DNA of 64,000 nt, from contig NZ_JTDV01000003.1 of assembly GCF_000943555.1 (NCBI RefSeq), positions 124,001-188,000 of the forward strand, in the 5' to 3' direction. The translations under genes and the position numbers were made by a program. The notes below the pieces were generated by a model. It worked only from the letters and a program-made list of their open reading frames with translations, was not told the DNA's origin and made no database searches. Of this stretch, positions 26,682 through 35,944 are shown one piece after another (the stretch's first letter is position 1; every line of letters starts with the position of its first letter). Origin of the DNA: Neotamlana nanhaiensis (lineage in GTDB: Bacteria; Bacteroidota; Bacteroidia; Flavobacteriales; Flavobacteriaceae).

Positions 26682-27691
26682 AACATATTGTTTACATAGG
26701 AAATAAGGCAAATGCTGCTTTAAAAACTAATCTGTCTTCCATTGATGTATTATCGAATTTGTTGGCGGCTGAAGGTTTTTTGGTAACATCGGCATCGCAT
26801 AAGCGAAATATAGTGTTACGTATGCTTCATATGTTGTATGTATGCTTCAAAAATCGAAAAACGGCTCACTATGTTTTAATTGATACTTACAGTACATTAA
26901 ATTTCTACTATGCTTTTTTTATTAGCATGTTTTGTAGAATTTTAAAGTTAAAATATATTCCAATTTTACATGGAGGTAATTTGCCAAAACGATTACAATC
27001 TTCAGCTAAACTTTCAAAATATATTTTCAATAATGCTTATGTTAATGTGGCGCCTTCGGCATATATGGAAGATAGGTTTAGGAGTTTTGGTTATTCTAAT
27101 ATAATTAATATTCCCAATTTTATAGAGATTGAAAATTACACGTTTAAAGCCAGACAATTTAATACTATTAAACTGCTTTGGGTGCGGTCTTTTTCAAAAA
27201 TCTATAATCCTATTTTAGCATTAAAAGTTTTAAAAGCCTTAAAGGATGAAGGTATTGATGCATCCTTATGTATGGTTGGGCCAGACGTTAATGGTAATTT
27301 AATGGAAGCAAAAAAAATAACCGAAAGCGAAAATTTAAATGTAACCTTTACAGGAAAGTTAGGTAAAACAGAATGGATTAAAATGGCCAAAAATTATAAC
27401 ATTTTTATAAATACTACCAATTTCGATAATATGCCTGTAAGCGTTATTGAAGCTATGGCGTTGGGGTTGCCAGTAATATCCACAAATGTTGGTGGTTTAC
27501 CTTTTTTAATTCAGCAGGAAAAAACAGGTATTTTGGTAGCGCCTAATACTGTTGATGCTTTTGTTTTTAATATTAAAAAATTGACTGCTAACCCTAATTA
27601 TGCGGCCACATTAGCTGTTGAAGCAAGAAATTATGTTGAAAATTTTAGTTGGGAAGTGGTTAAAAAACAGTGGATTAAACTTCTTAAATAA
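26678..27691 (+). CDS. glycosyltransferase family 4 (GT-B)
   Basis: A 337-residue GT4 enzyme, shorter than its neighbours. It has a GTG start in a 4-base overlap with the Wzy-like gene. YIPILHGGNLPKRLQSS is the acceptor-side block, VNVAPSAYMEDRF a helix of the N-domain, LLWVRSFSKIYNPILALKVL the donor-phosphate block, and NTTNFDNMPVSVIEAMALG the signature, with Asp-Asn in place of the first Glu. It probably adds an outer sugar. It is the last transferase before the initiating enzyme. Confidence 0.86.
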   Translation: MKHIVYIGNKANAALKTNLSSIDVLSNLLAAEGFLVTSASHKRNIVLRMLHMLYVCFKNRKTAHYVLIDTYSTLNFYYAFFISMFCRILKLKYIPILHGGNLPKRLQSSAKLSKYIFNNAYVNVAPSAYMEDRFRSFGYSNIINIPNFIEIENYTFKARQFNTIKLLWVRSFSKIYNPILALKVLKALKDEGIDASLCMVGPDVNGNLMEAKKITESENLNVTFTGKLGKTEWIKMAKNYNIFINTTNFDNMPVSVIEAMALGLPVISTNVGGLPFLIQQEKTGILVAPNTVDAFVFNIKKLTANPNYAATLAVEARNYVENFSWEVVKKQWIKLLK

Positions 27692-27717
27692 TCAAAAGCA
27701 GATTAAAATAACTTATT

Positions 27718-27725
27718 TATCTTTA
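27718..27725 (+). promoter_or_regulatory. possible -7 element upstream of the initiating sugar transferase
   Basis: TATCTTTA, a one-base variant of the Bacteroidota -7 consensus TAnnTTTG, lies 24 bases before the start of the WcaJ/WbaP-like gene in a 57-base gap, the largest since 14.4 kb. No clear -33 element is seen, so a separate promoter for this gene is only possible. Confidence 0.3.
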
Positions 27726-27748
27726 TCGCTTCAAACTAACGCTAATTA

Positions 27749-29140
27749 ATGCCTAAAACTAGTTTACATTTTAACCTCTCGGAACGTAAAATTTTGCTTC
27801 GCGTGTTCGATGTGCTGTTTATTCTATTTTTCCTTTTTTTTGTTAGCAATACATTTGCTTTCGATTATTTTACAATAACTAAAGATAGATGGGCTTGGGT
27901 TGTGGTATTAATTATTTATGTTTCGGTTTTTGGAAGCATTTTTGAAATGTACGATTTGCAAAAATCGAGTAAAATTGAAAAAATTTCGTCAAGTATAGTA
28001 TTTACGGTGTCTATTACAGTATTGTTTTATTTGTTAACACCCTTTTTTACTCCAGAATTACCAGCTAATCGTCTTCAAATTTTGTTTTTCTTTTTCTCGA
28101 TGCTATTAGCTCTTTTTTCATGGCGTTATATTTATAGTAATTTTATTGAATCGCCTCGGTTTTTTAAAAGAGTTTTAATAATTGGTGAGACTTCTAATAT
28201 TGAGACAATAATTGATGCGTTTAAAAAATCTGATCCAAATTATAAGATTGTTGGTTTTATTAATTGTGAATTAAAGAATCAGGAAAAAATTAAATTTAAA
28301 GGTATTAAAGAATATGGTCCAGACCAGATTCATAATGTAATTGCTAGCAAAGGTGTTGGCGAAATAGTCATTGCTAGTTATAATTCCGAAAGTATAACAT
28401 CAGATCTCTATTATAAACTAATTAGGCTGCTGGAGTCTGGATTTCCAATAAAGGAATATACACAGGTGTACGAAGAATTAACCCAACGTGTACCAGTGCA
28501 ATTTGTGGGAAAAGATTTTTATAAATATTTTCCGTTTAGCCGAAGCAATCAAAATAAATTGTATTTGTTTTTTCATCGTGCATTCGATTTGGTGATGGCT
28601 TTTATAGGTGTTGGTGTGGCCTTGATTTTTTTACCGTTAATTTTAATAGGAAATGCCTTTGGTAACCGTGGGAAACTGTTTTATACGCAAGAGCGCGTTG
28701 GTAAAAACGGAAAGTTGTTTAAAATTATTAAATACCGAACCATGATTAAAAACGCCGAAGCAAAAGGCGCAGTTTGGGCACAAAAGGGCGATTCTAGAAT
28801 TACACCATTTGGTAAGTTTTTAAGATATTCACGTTTAGATGAAATGCCTCAATTTTTAAATATTTTGCGTGGCGATATGAGTTTTATTGGGCCTCGACCT
28901 GAACGCCCGTTTTTTGTAAAAGAACTGTCGCAAATGCTTCCATTTTACGAAACAAGACATATTATTAAACCTGGTTTAACCGGTTGGGCGCAAGTAAAGA
29001 CGCGTTATGGTGCTTCGGTTGATGATAGTTTGTTAAAACTGCAATACGATTTGTACTATATTAAACGAAGAAGCTTTTTTCTAGATATTATTATCTTGAT
29101 TAAAACATTTAGTACGGTAATTTATTTTAGAGGGCAGTAG
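27749..29140 (+). CDS. initiating phosphoglycosyltransferase (WcaJ/WbaP type)
   Basis: A 463-residue membrane enzyme. It has about four N-terminal membrane segments (to near residue 120), a nucleotide-binding-like central domain (VLIIGETSNIETII, then GVGEIVIASYN), and a C-terminal bacterial sugar transferase domain from about residue 270 with a re-entrant hydrophobic helix. The catalytic block is intact: GKNGKLFKIIKYRTM, YSRLDEMPQFLNIL, FIGPRPERP and KPGLTGWAQV. Such enzymes move hexose-1-phosphate from a UDP-sugar to undecaprenyl phosphate, starting every repeat unit. It closes the locus and marks a Wzx/Wzy-type route; the initiating sugar cannot be told from sequence. Confidence 0.88.
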   Translation: MPKTSLHFNLSERKILLRVFDVLFILFFLFFVSNTFAFDYFTITKDRWAWVVVLIIYVSVFGSIFEMYDLQKSSKIEKISSSIVFTVSITVLFYLLTPFFTPELPANRLQILFFFFSMLLALFSWRYIYSNFIESPRFFKRVLIIGETSNIETIIDAFKKSDPNYKIVGFINCELKNQEKIKFKGIKEYGPDQIHNVIASKGVGEIVIASYNSESITSDLYYKLIRLLESGFPIKEYTQVYEELTQRVPVQFVGKDFYKYFPFSRSNQNKLYLFFHRAFDLVMAFIGVGVALIFLPLILIGNAFGNRGKLFYTQERVGKNGKLFKIIKYRTMIKNAEAKGAVWAQKGDSRITPFGKFLRYSRLDEMPQFLNILRGDMSFIGPRPERPFFVKELSQMLPFYETRHIIKPGLTGWAQVKTRYGASVDDSLLKLQYDLYYIKRRSFFLDIIILIKTFSTVIYFRGQ

Positions 29141-29152
29141 TAGTTAAATTTA

Positions 29153-30328
29153 CTAGTTTTTATTTGAATAATGTTGGATTAAAAAGATATACCTTACCAT
29201 TAAAGCAATAAGCAAAGGTATTAACCCAATAGCAAAAACTTGTACCCCAATAATCCAATGCAAGGTTAAAAGGCAAAGCATGATGATTAAAAACTTAATG
29301 TAATTTTTAAACCAAGCATTTATTTTTTTCTTGAAAAATTGACCAATAACAAACATATTAAGTGCAAATGCCCAAAGTAAGTTGTAGTTGTTATGCGTGC
29401 TTTGGTGATCCGTTGCAAACCAAAGGAGTAAAATAAAAATACCAACTAAGCCAGTTATTACAAATAGGCTTATATCTAGCCATTTACTTTGTGTTTTGTT
29501 TTTGTAATTTTTATAGGTGATGAAAATGATGAACAAACTTATAATGCCGAGAACAAACAACGGACTAACTACAAAAGAATCGCTAGATTTTGTTGGCATT
29601 TTATCAAATAGTAAATGACTTTTTTTGACTAAAGGTTCTCCATTATTAATAGTGGCATTTTCAAAAAATAAATGAATGTTTTTGGGTAGAAACATCTGTT
29701 CCTCTGGTGTTGCTTTTTGGTCTATTACACTGCCAAGAGCAATATCAATACCTAAGCTGCCCCAAGAATTTCGGTTTAAGTTTTCTTGAATTAAGTTTCT
29801 AAAAGTAGCATCGTTATAATCATTAGGAAGGTTAAAAACAATGTTGTTATTAGTGTTTTTTTGAGCGACATCTTTAATTTTTGTAGCACAATTATCGAAA
29901 AAGAAATCGTATAAATAGGCACGATTTTCTGGTTTGTAATTGTTTACTAAATAGTTATAAAGCGCCTGTTTTTGGTGTTGTTTCAGGTTTAAAACCTGTT
30001 CTTTAAGCGAACGGTTATAATAATCGCGATAAATTAAATAAAATCGGTTAAAGTTAGTTTCGCTTATCAGGTAATTAAGTTTTCCCTGGGCAAATTTTAA
30101 ATAAAAGTTGGGCGCATCAAAATCGTATTCACCATAACCGTAGGTTACATCTAAGTTTAAGGCACGATCTTTAATTCTAAAAGCGCTATGGCCAAAGGCA
30201 TCACTTAAATTATTTCCAGGGCCAACTGTTAAAACACTAATTTCGGCTTGATTAGATAAGGTTAAATTTTGACTAAAAAGAGCTTCAAACGAACAAAAAA
30301 TAAATAAAAGTAGTAACGAATTTTTCAT
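29153..30328 (-). CDS. DUF4105 (Lnb N-terminal periplasmic) domain protein
   Basis: A 391-residue protein converging on the polysaccharide locus. A signal peptide (first 19 residues, ending LFSQN) is followed by the DUF4105 domain: VLTVGPGNNLSDAFGHSAFR with a conserved His-Ser pair, and FFDNCATKIKDV with the Asn-Cys pair that resembles papain-like catalytic residues. About five membrane segments follow from near residue 255. The family is common in Bacteroidota; its reaction is not established to my knowledge. The stop lies 12 bases from the stop of the sugar transferase on the other strand. Confidence 0.75.
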   Translation of the reverse strand: MKNSLLLLFIFCSFEALFSQNLTLSNQAEISVLTVGPGNNLSDAFGHSAFRIKDRALNLDVTYGYGEYDFDAPNFYLKFAQGKLNYLISETNFNRFYLIYRDYYNRSLKEQVLNLKQHQKQALYNYLVNNYKPENRAYLYDFFFDNCATKIKDVAQKNTNNNIVFNLPNDYNDATFRNLIQENLNRNSWGSLGIDIALGSVIDQKATPEEQMFLPKNIHLFFENATINNGEPLVKKSHLLFDKMPTKSSDSFVVSPLFVLGIISLFIIFITYKNYKNKTQSKWLDISLFVITGLVGIFILLLWFATDHQSTHNNYNLLWAFALNMFVIGQFFKKKINAWFKNYIKFLIIMLCLLTLHWIIGVQVFAIGLIPLLIALMVRYIFLIQHYSNKN

Positions 30329-30358
30329 TAAGATTTAATTTGAAATTTAACCTGCTGT

Positions 30359-31453
30359 TTATCTAAACATACTAAAATCGAGTTTCAATGAAAATACGTT
30401 AGAGTACAAGGCTACACTTTGGTCGCCAATATCGGTAAAGGCATAATCTATTTGAATACCACTGTATTTAAAACCTACACCAAAAGTAGGTTGAAAGCTG
30501 AGTTGCTCGGTATTGTCAATTTGCATTTCATTTTGAAAATTCCCCATTCCAGCTCGTAAATATACCATATCGATATAGCCAAATTCGAAACCTAAGGCGG
30601 GATTTATACTTGCTATCGAGGTTGAAATTATATCGTTGTTTTCTTCAAAACGCACATTTAAATTAAAGGCGGTTAAGAGGGTGTAGTCATAATTAAAGTC
30701 AACTAATTTCGATATTCCTATTTGTAGTTTAGGAATGGTAATTTCTGTGGTTTCGGGTAATTCTTGGTTCTGGCCCTCAACCGCATCTTGTACGGTTGCA
30801 AATTCTTCTTCATCAATAGCCCAAGCATTAAAAGTTGTGGTTATGTCTCGTGCCATAATACCGAATTTCCAATTATTATTCGATTCAAATTGAATACCCG
30901 CATCTAAACCAAATCCCCACGACGAGGCAAAATCGCCAATTATGCGTCGTATCACTTTAGCGTTAACACCGTAATTCAATCCTTGAAGCGGTAAAGCTCT
31001 AGCGTACGAAAATGTTAATCCGTAATCGGCTGTCGAGAATAAACTAATTCTATCGTAATTAATATTGCCTTCATCATCAATCAGTTGGGTAGTGTTTAAA
31101 ATATCATCAACTGCAAAACGGATGAGTGAAATACCAACCGCACTTTGTCTGTCTAAAGGCATGGCATAGGCAATATAATCGTAGTTCGCAATATTGGCAA
31201 AATAACTGGAGTGCATTAATGCTAACTGATTGTCCTCAAGTTTTAATAATCCCGCCGGATTCCAATAACCCGAATTTACATCAGAAGAATGCGACGTAAC
31301 CGCATTGCTCATTCCCAAAGCGGCAGCATCGACACCTATAGTCATAAACTCGTTAGAATATTTCCTAACAGCTTGACTAAATACCAGTGTTGAAAGTAGA
31401 ATAAATAATGCGGTTAAGTTAGTTTTCAATGCTAATTTTTTACAAAGATGCAC
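30359..31453 (-). CDS. PorV/PorQ family outer-membrane barrel protein
   Basis: A 364-residue protein, or about 356 if the in-frame TTG at 31429 is used. The annotated start is GTG; the TTG gives a cleaner signal peptide, cut after LVFSQA. SNEFMTIGVDAAALGMSNAV and SGYWNPAGLLKLED are hallmarks of the PorV/PorQ (UPF0164) barrels that shuttle or hold type IX secretion substrates; many alternating strands and a C-terminal aromatic end (KLDFSMFR) follow. PorQ-like is favoured over PorV by the shorter length. T9SS cargo is encoded nearby at 33089-34687. Confidence 0.72.
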   Translation of the reverse strand: MHLCKKLALKTNLTALFILLSTLVFSQAVRKYSNEFMTIGVDAAALGMSNAVTSHSSDVNSGYWNPAGLLKLEDNQLALMHSSYFANIANYDYIAYAMPLDRQSAVGISLIRFAVDDILNTTQLIDDEGNINYDRISLFSTADYGLTFSYARALPLQGLNYGVNAKVIRRIIGDFASSWGFGLDAGIQFESNNNWKFGIMARDITTTFNAWAIDEEEFATVQDAVEGQNQELPETTEITIPKLQIGISKLVDFNYDYTLLTAFNLNVRFEENNDIISTSIASINPALGFEFGYIDMVYLRAGMGNFQNEMQIDNTEQLSFQPTFGVGFKYSGIQIDYAFTDIGDQSVALYSNVFSLKLDFSMFR

Positions 31454-31544
31454 ATAATATTTAAACCTATAAACTTGAATTTTTTCGAGTTATTGTTTTA
31501 GACGAAATTTGTTTACTATTTTTACAACACTAAAATTTAACTCA

Positions 31545-32246
31545 ATGAAAAAAGCCATACCCAATGCGCTAACTTTAATGAATTTATTCTGCGGATGCGT
31601 TGCGGTAATATTTGTAGTTAATAACCAGTTTGTAACGGCTGCTCTTTTTGTGTTTTTAGGCATATTTTTCGATTTTTTTGATGGTTTCGCGGCAAGAAAA
31701 CTTAACGTACAAAGCGAATTAGGTTTACAGCTAGATTCACTTGCCGATGTAGTAACAAGTGGTGTTGTACCAGGTTTAGTCATTTACAAATTGCTGCAAA
31801 TTGCTAATTTAAGCTGGGACGAATTTCATTTAATACCTTATTTAGGTTTAGCAATAACGTTGGCTTCGGCGTATCGTTTAGCCAAATTTAATATTGATGA
31901 TGAACAACAAACGTATTTTAAAGGTTTGCCAACTCCCGCAAATGCATTATTAATTGTATCATTTCCCCTTATTTTAGAGTTTCAGAATAACGATTTAATT
32001 AACGCTATAATTTTAAATAAATGGTTTTTAGTGGCAATTACTGTGGTAAGTTGTTACTTGTTAAATGCCAACATTAAATTGTTTGCATTAAAATTTAAAA
32101 ATTTTGGATTTAAGGATAACGCCATTCGATACATATTTTTAATACTGTGTTTGGTGTTAATTGTGGTATTACAATTTGCGGCTATTCCGCTTATTATATT
32201 GTTATATATTAGTCTTTCAGTAATAAATAATTTTTCATCAAAATAA
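31545..32246 (+). CDS. pssA: CDP-diacylglycerol-serine O-phosphatidyltransferase
   Basis: A 233-residue membrane enzyme. ATG at 31545 is chosen over an in-frame ATG at 31509 because family members begin MKKxIPNxLTLxN. Residues 45-70 carry the CDP-alcohol phosphotransferase motif: DFFDGFAARKL, then LGLQLDSLADVVTSG, matching D-G-x2-A-R-x8-G-x3-D-x3-D with two substituted positions. It makes phosphatidylserine from CDP-diacylglycerol and serine, the first step to phosphatidylethanolamine, in the inner membrane. About seven hydrophobic segments are present. Confidence 0.88.
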   Translation: MKKAIPNALTLMNLFCGCVAVIFVVNNQFVTAALFVFLGIFFDFFDGFAARKLNVQSELGLQLDSLADVVTSGVVPGLVIYKLLQIANLSWDEFHLIPYLGLAITLASAYRLAKFNIDDEQQTYFKGLPTPANALLIVSFPLILEFQNNDLINAIILNKWFLVAITVVSCYLLNANIKLFALKFKNFGFKDNAIRYIFLILCLVLIVVLQFAAIPLIILLYISLSVINNFSSK

Positions 32247-32255
32247 AAACCACCT

Positions 32256-33062
32256 ATGTTAGAAAACATTTTTACGCTATTAATGCTTGTTATGTTGCAA
32301 GCGGTATTAGGGTTCGATAACCTATTGTATATTTCTTTAGAAAGTAAAAAAGCGCCGGTCGAAGAGCAAAAATCAGTAAGAAAAAAAGGCATTTTAATAG
32401 CTATTGTATTACGCATTGTTTTACTTTTTGTTTTGGTCTCCGTAATCGATTTTTTTCAAGAACCTTTTTCGTTTTTAACAGCCGAAATAAAGGATATCGC
32501 CAAATTTGCGTTTAATGGGCACAGTTTAATTGTTTTAGCTGGTGGCGGATTTATTATTTATACCGCAATTAAGGAAATTTGGCACATGATTTCTATAAAA
32601 GACTTAGAACATGATGTTGAAGGCGATGCAGGCAAAAGCAAAAAAACTGCCAATGCAGTAATAGTGAGTATTGTAATTATGAATTTGGTGTTTTCGTTCG
32701 ATTCTATTTTGGCAGCCATTGGTTTAACTAGCGATATAGAAAATAGTACAACGGCCTTTATTATTATGGCCATTGCCATAGTTTGTAGTGGTTTATTAAT
32801 GTTACTACTTGCCGATAAAATCTCGGTATTTTTAGCTAAAAATCGTATGTACGAAGTACTCGGTTTATTCATCCTATTTATTGTGGGCATTATGTTAGTA
32901 ACGGAAGGCGGACATTTAGCACATCTTGAATTATTCGGGAATCATATTGTGCCAATGAGTAAAACAACCTTCTATTTTGTACTTTTTGTTCTTGTTGTTG
33001 TAGATGTAGTACAAGGCCGTTACCAGAAGAAATTATTAGCAGAACAGGAGAAGCGCAAATAA
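32256..33062 (+). CDS. TerC family integral membrane protein
   Basis: A 268-residue protein with about eight membrane segments. FTLLMLVMLQAVLGFDNLLY holds the conserved Asp of TerC-family helix 1, and VFSFDSILAAIGLT the matching Asp-Ser repeat in the second half, giving the two-repeat fold of the family. Members are linked to metal (Mn2+/Ca2+) export and membrane-protein metalation; a tellurite role is not implied. It follows pssA by 9 bases, and GSDH starts 26 bases later. Confidence 0.8.
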   Translation: MLENIFTLLMLVMLQAVLGFDNLLYISLESKKAPVEEQKSVRKKGILIAIVLRIVLLFVLVSVIDFFQEPFSFLTAEIKDIAKFAFNGHSLIVLAGGGFIIYTAIKEIWHMISIKDLEHDVEGDAGKSKKTANAVIVSIVIMNLVFSFDSILAAIGLTSDIENSTTAFIIMAIAIVCSGLLMLLLADKISVFLAKNRMYEVLGLFILFIVGIMLVTEGGHLAHLELFGNHIVPMSKTTFYFVLFVLVVVDVVQGRYQKKLLAEQEKRK

Positions 33063-33088
33063 GCGTATACCAACTAAACTAAACCACC

Positions 33089-34687
33089 ATGAAAAACCAT
33101 TTATTTTATATTTTATTAGCAAGTGTATACTCTGTATTAGGCCAAACACCAGTTAGTTCGGGTACAGATTGGAATGTTTCAAACCTTGTAGTTAATAATA
33201 CTTTAAATAGGCCAAATACGCTTTTATTTGCGCCAGATGGAAATTTATGGGTTACAGAGCGCCAAGGTAAAAAAGTAACTAAAATTGATGTGGTTACTGG
33301 AGCAACAACAGAATTGTTAAATTTATCGGGTAAGGTGTACCAATCTTTAAGTCAAGATGGTTTAATGGGAATGGCAATTCATCCAGATTTGTACGCGAAT
33401 TTAAATACTACTACAAATAACTATGTGTATGTGTTGTATACTTATGATGCTGATTCTGGTTCGGGAGTCGATTCTAGATTTAGAATTGAACGCTATAATT
33501 ACATAGAATCTAGTGGAATTCTAGATGGTACAAGTGCTTTTACTGTTATTGAAGCTATTCCAGCAGGTACCGATCATAATTCAGGTAAAATTGTTATCGG
33601 CCCAGATTTAAAATTGTATTGGACTATTGGTGATTTTGGAAATAACCGTGGCGGAAAAGCTTGTAACGAAATAAGATCTCAATATTTACCATCGAGTCCT
33701 TCTGATTTTTCAGATTATAAAGGGAAAATTTTCAGATTAAATTTAGATGGTAGTATTCCAACCGATAATCCTGTTTTAAATGGAGTACAAAGCTATGTGT
33801 ATGCTTACGGATTTAGAAACGCGCAAGGATTAGCTTTTGGTCAGAACGGAAAACTCTACGCCTCAGAACATGGCGATAAAACCGACGATGAGTTAAATAT
33901 TATTGAATCTGGAAAAAATTACGGTTGGCCCTTAATTGCTGGTTATAATGACGATATGGGGTATGCATATTGCAACTGGTCTGCGTATCCATCAAATTGT
34001 AATGCGTATAGTAATGTTATTGCGAATTGCCCAGAATCGGCTATTGATGAGTCGGTTTCGGCTGCAAATATGCCCAATTTTATGCCTCCAATTGGTACGT
34101 ATAACAGTACGCTTGCTACAGAGCCAACAGCTGGAAGTTCTTCGGGTTGGCCAACAGTAGCACCGTCAAGTATTGCGGTTTATGAAGGTGGTAAAATTCC
34201 AAATTGGGGCACTTCATTGTTAATTCCAACGTTAAAAACAGGCTTAATTATAAGAGCTAAGTTAAATACCGATGGCTCTGCTTTAGAAGATGGCGTTTAT
34301 GAAGAATTTCATTCAGACAGCGAACGGTTTCGTGATGTAGTAATTCATTCCAACGGACTTATTATTTATGCCATAACCGATAACGGTGCGGTTGTTAAGT
34401 TGGAGTTTGTAGGTGAGCCATTAGGTGTCGATAACTTTACTAATAATGTGTTTTCGTTATTCCCAAACCCTGCAAGTCATCATTTAAACATTTCATTGAA
34501 CGCGAATAGTTCTGAAGCATATCAAATTAAAATTTATAATTTAAACGGACAGGTTTTAAAAATGAAAAATATAAGTTCTCAAACTAGAAATATTGACGTT
34601 TCAAATTATGTTAATGGGGTTTATTTTGTAGAACTATTGAAAAACAAAAAAGTAGTCGCGCATAAAAAAGTGATCATTTCAAAATAA
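33089..34687 (+). CDS. PQQ-dependent sugar dehydrogenase family protein with T9SS sorting domain
   Basis: A 532-residue secreted protein. An N-terminal signal peptide (first ~18 residues) is followed by a six-bladed propeller of the glucose/sorbosone dehydrogenase family: LWVTERQGKKVTKID, DGLMGMAIHPDL, IPAGTDHNSGKI, LYWTIGDFGNNRGG, YAYGFRNAQGLAF and LYASEHGDKTDDELN, with the HN and EHG segments at the predicted cofactor site. The last ~90 residues (FSLFPNPASHHLNIS to the Lys-rich end) are a C-terminal sorting domain of the type IX secretion system, so the enzyme is predicted at the cell surface or outside. Use of PQQ is assumed from the family. Confidence 0.85.
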   Translation: MKNHLFYILLASVYSVLGQTPVSSGTDWNVSNLVVNNTLNRPNTLLFAPDGNLWVTERQGKKVTKIDVVTGATTELLNLSGKVYQSLSQDGLMGMAIHPDLYANLNTTTNNYVYVLYTYDADSGSGVDSRFRIERYNYIESSGILDGTSAFTVIEAIPAGTDHNSGKIVIGPDLKLYWTIGDFGNNRGGKACNEIRSQYLPSSPSDFSDYKGKIFRLNLDGSIPTDNPVLNGVQSYVYAYGFRNAQGLAFGQNGKLYASEHGDKTDDELNIIESGKNYGWPLIAGYNDDMGYAYCNWSAYPSNCNAYSNVIANCPESAIDESVSAANMPNFMPPIGTYNSTLATEPTAGSSSGWPTVAPSSIAVYEGGKIPNWGTSLLIPTLKTGLIIRAKLNTDGSALEDGVYEEFHSDSERFRDVVIHSNGLIIYAITDNGAVVKLEFVGEPLGVDNFTNNVFSLFPNPASHHLNISLNANSSEAYQIKIYNLNGQVLKMKNISSQTRNIDVSNYVNGVYFVELLKNKKVVAHKKVIISK

Positions 34688-34723
34688 GATTTCTAAATTT
34701 TTTACCGAGAAGTTTACCATATT

Positions 34724-35161
34724 TTATTTAAAGAGAAAAATATAGAATAATGTTAATGTGAACATGGGTATGAGCAAAATTGAAATGGAGTAAAAAGAAT
34801 AATAAAACTTATACCTATCGAAATTACCGTTGTTTTTTACCCAAATACCATCAGATAATTCGTTTCTGTAAATTTGAAAAGGTTCGTTTTTGAAAATAAA
34901 CTTAAAAATGAATGTGATTAATTTAATAATTGCGATAAGCGCAAGCGGAATTGCTGTAAAAAAAATACACTCAAAATTTTGTAAATAATTCCAGTTGATT
35001 ATTTCCATGAAGCAACCAATAGAAAACATTAAAAGAGCCATTTTTAAGTAATTAAAAAAGTATTTTTTCTCTTTTAAATCTTCAGAACATGTAATAATTA
35101 TAACACTGAAAATTTGAAATAAAAACAAAATCATGTAAAAATAGATTTCATTTAATTTCAT
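34724..35161 (-). CDS. hypothetical membrane protein
   Basis: Not recognised. A 145-residue protein of extreme AT content, with hydrophobic stretches near residues 8-24, 38-52, 62-88 and 122-143 and a charged loop at 95-117 (EPFQIYRNELSDGIW). It ends 36 bases from the stop of the sugar dehydrogenase and starts 15 bases downstream of lptB, so it could be transcribed from the kdsD-tatC-lptB operon. Base composition and the absence of a family suggest a recently gained or fast-evolving gene. Confidence 0.6.
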   Translation of the reverse strand: MKLNEIYFYMILFLFQIFSVIIITCSEDLKEKKYFFNYLKMALLMFSIGCFMEIINWNYLQNFECIFFTAIPLALIAIIKLITFIFKFIFKNEPFQIYRNELSDGIWVKNNGNFDRYKFYYSFYSISILLIPMFTLTLFYIFLFK

Positions 35162-35176
35162 AATAAAAAAGTGGCT

Positions 35177-35917
35177 TTATTCCCTAATCTTCTTCTTACG
35201 AAGTTCAAAGTTTTGACCTAGGTATACCTTTCTAACCATTTCGTCGTTGGCTAATTCTTCAGGTTCGCCGGCTTTGAGAATACTACCTTCAAACATTAAA
35301 TACGTTCTATCCGTAATGGCAAGAGTTTCTTGTACGTTGTGGTCGGTAATTAAAATGCCAATATTTTTCTTGGTAAGTTGTGCAACTATCCGCTGAATGT
35401 CTTCAACAGCAACAGGGTCTACACCAGCAAAAGGTTCATCGAGTAAAATAAAACTCGGATCTGTGGCTAGGGCACGAGCAATTTCGGTACGACGACGCTC
35501 ACCTCCAGAAAGTAAATCGCCTCTGTTTTTGCGAATATGCCCAAGGCTAAATTCTTCAATAAGCGATTCCATTTTATGTACCTGTTCTTTTTTACTCAAT
35601 TTAGTAAGTTGCAATACGCTTAAAATATTGTCTTCAATACTTAATTTTCTAAATACTGATGCTTCCTGAGCCAAATAGCCAATACCGTTTTGGGCACGTT
35701 TGTACATAGGATATTTAGTAATTTCGGTATTGTCTAGGTAAATATGCCCACCATTAGGTTTAATAAGTCCAACAATCATGTAAAACGATGTGGTTTTTCC
35801 AGCTCCATTAGGCCCTAAAAGTCCAACAATTTCACCTTGTTCTACTTTAAGTGAAACATCTTTTACTACTTTTCGTCCGCTGTAGGACTTCATTAAATTA
35901 TCGGCTCTTAAAATCAT
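35177..35917 (-). CDS. lptB: LPS export ABC transporter ATP-binding protein LptB
   Basis: A 246-residue ABC ATPase with the LptB layout. Walker A is [20 protein letters not shown], the Q-loop is [12 protein letters not shown], the signature is [16 protein letters not shown], Walker B is [13 protein letters not shown] and the H-loop is LITDHN. It powers LptFG to pull lipopolysaccharide from the inner membrane. The YLAQE and GxRRR forms are typical of LptB. It is downstream of tatC and kdsD; kdsD feeds Kdo synthesis for the same LPS pathway. Confidence 0.93.
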   Translation of the reverse strand: MILRADNLMKSYSGRKVVKDVSLKVEQGEIVGLLGPNGAGKTTSFYMIVGLIKPNGGHIYLDNTEITKYPMYKRAQNGIGYLAQEASVFRKLSIEDNILSVLQLTKLSKKEQVHKMESLIEEFSLGHIRKNRGDLLSGGERRRTEIARALATDPSFILLDEPFAGVDPVAVEDIQRIVAQLTKKNIGILITDHNVQETLAITDRTYLMFEGSILKAGEPEELANDEMVRKVYLGQNFELRKKKIRE

Positions 35918-35944
35918 AATTACAATAACGTGAATTTTAATTAA

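Noticed and set aside
29131-29160. A terminator between the sugar transferase and the DUF4105 gene
   Set aside because: Only short imperfect inverted bases are present in the 12-base gap; not strong enough to call.
31490-31783. A minus-strand frame overlapping pssA
   Set aside because: Its translation is dominated by Ser/Thr/Lys without a motif, while the plus strand encodes the whole CDP-alcohol transferase signature.
32256-33062. Tellurite resistance as the function of the TerC-family protein
   Set aside because: The family is broad and linked to metal handling; no other ter genes are nearby, so tellurite resistance is not supported.
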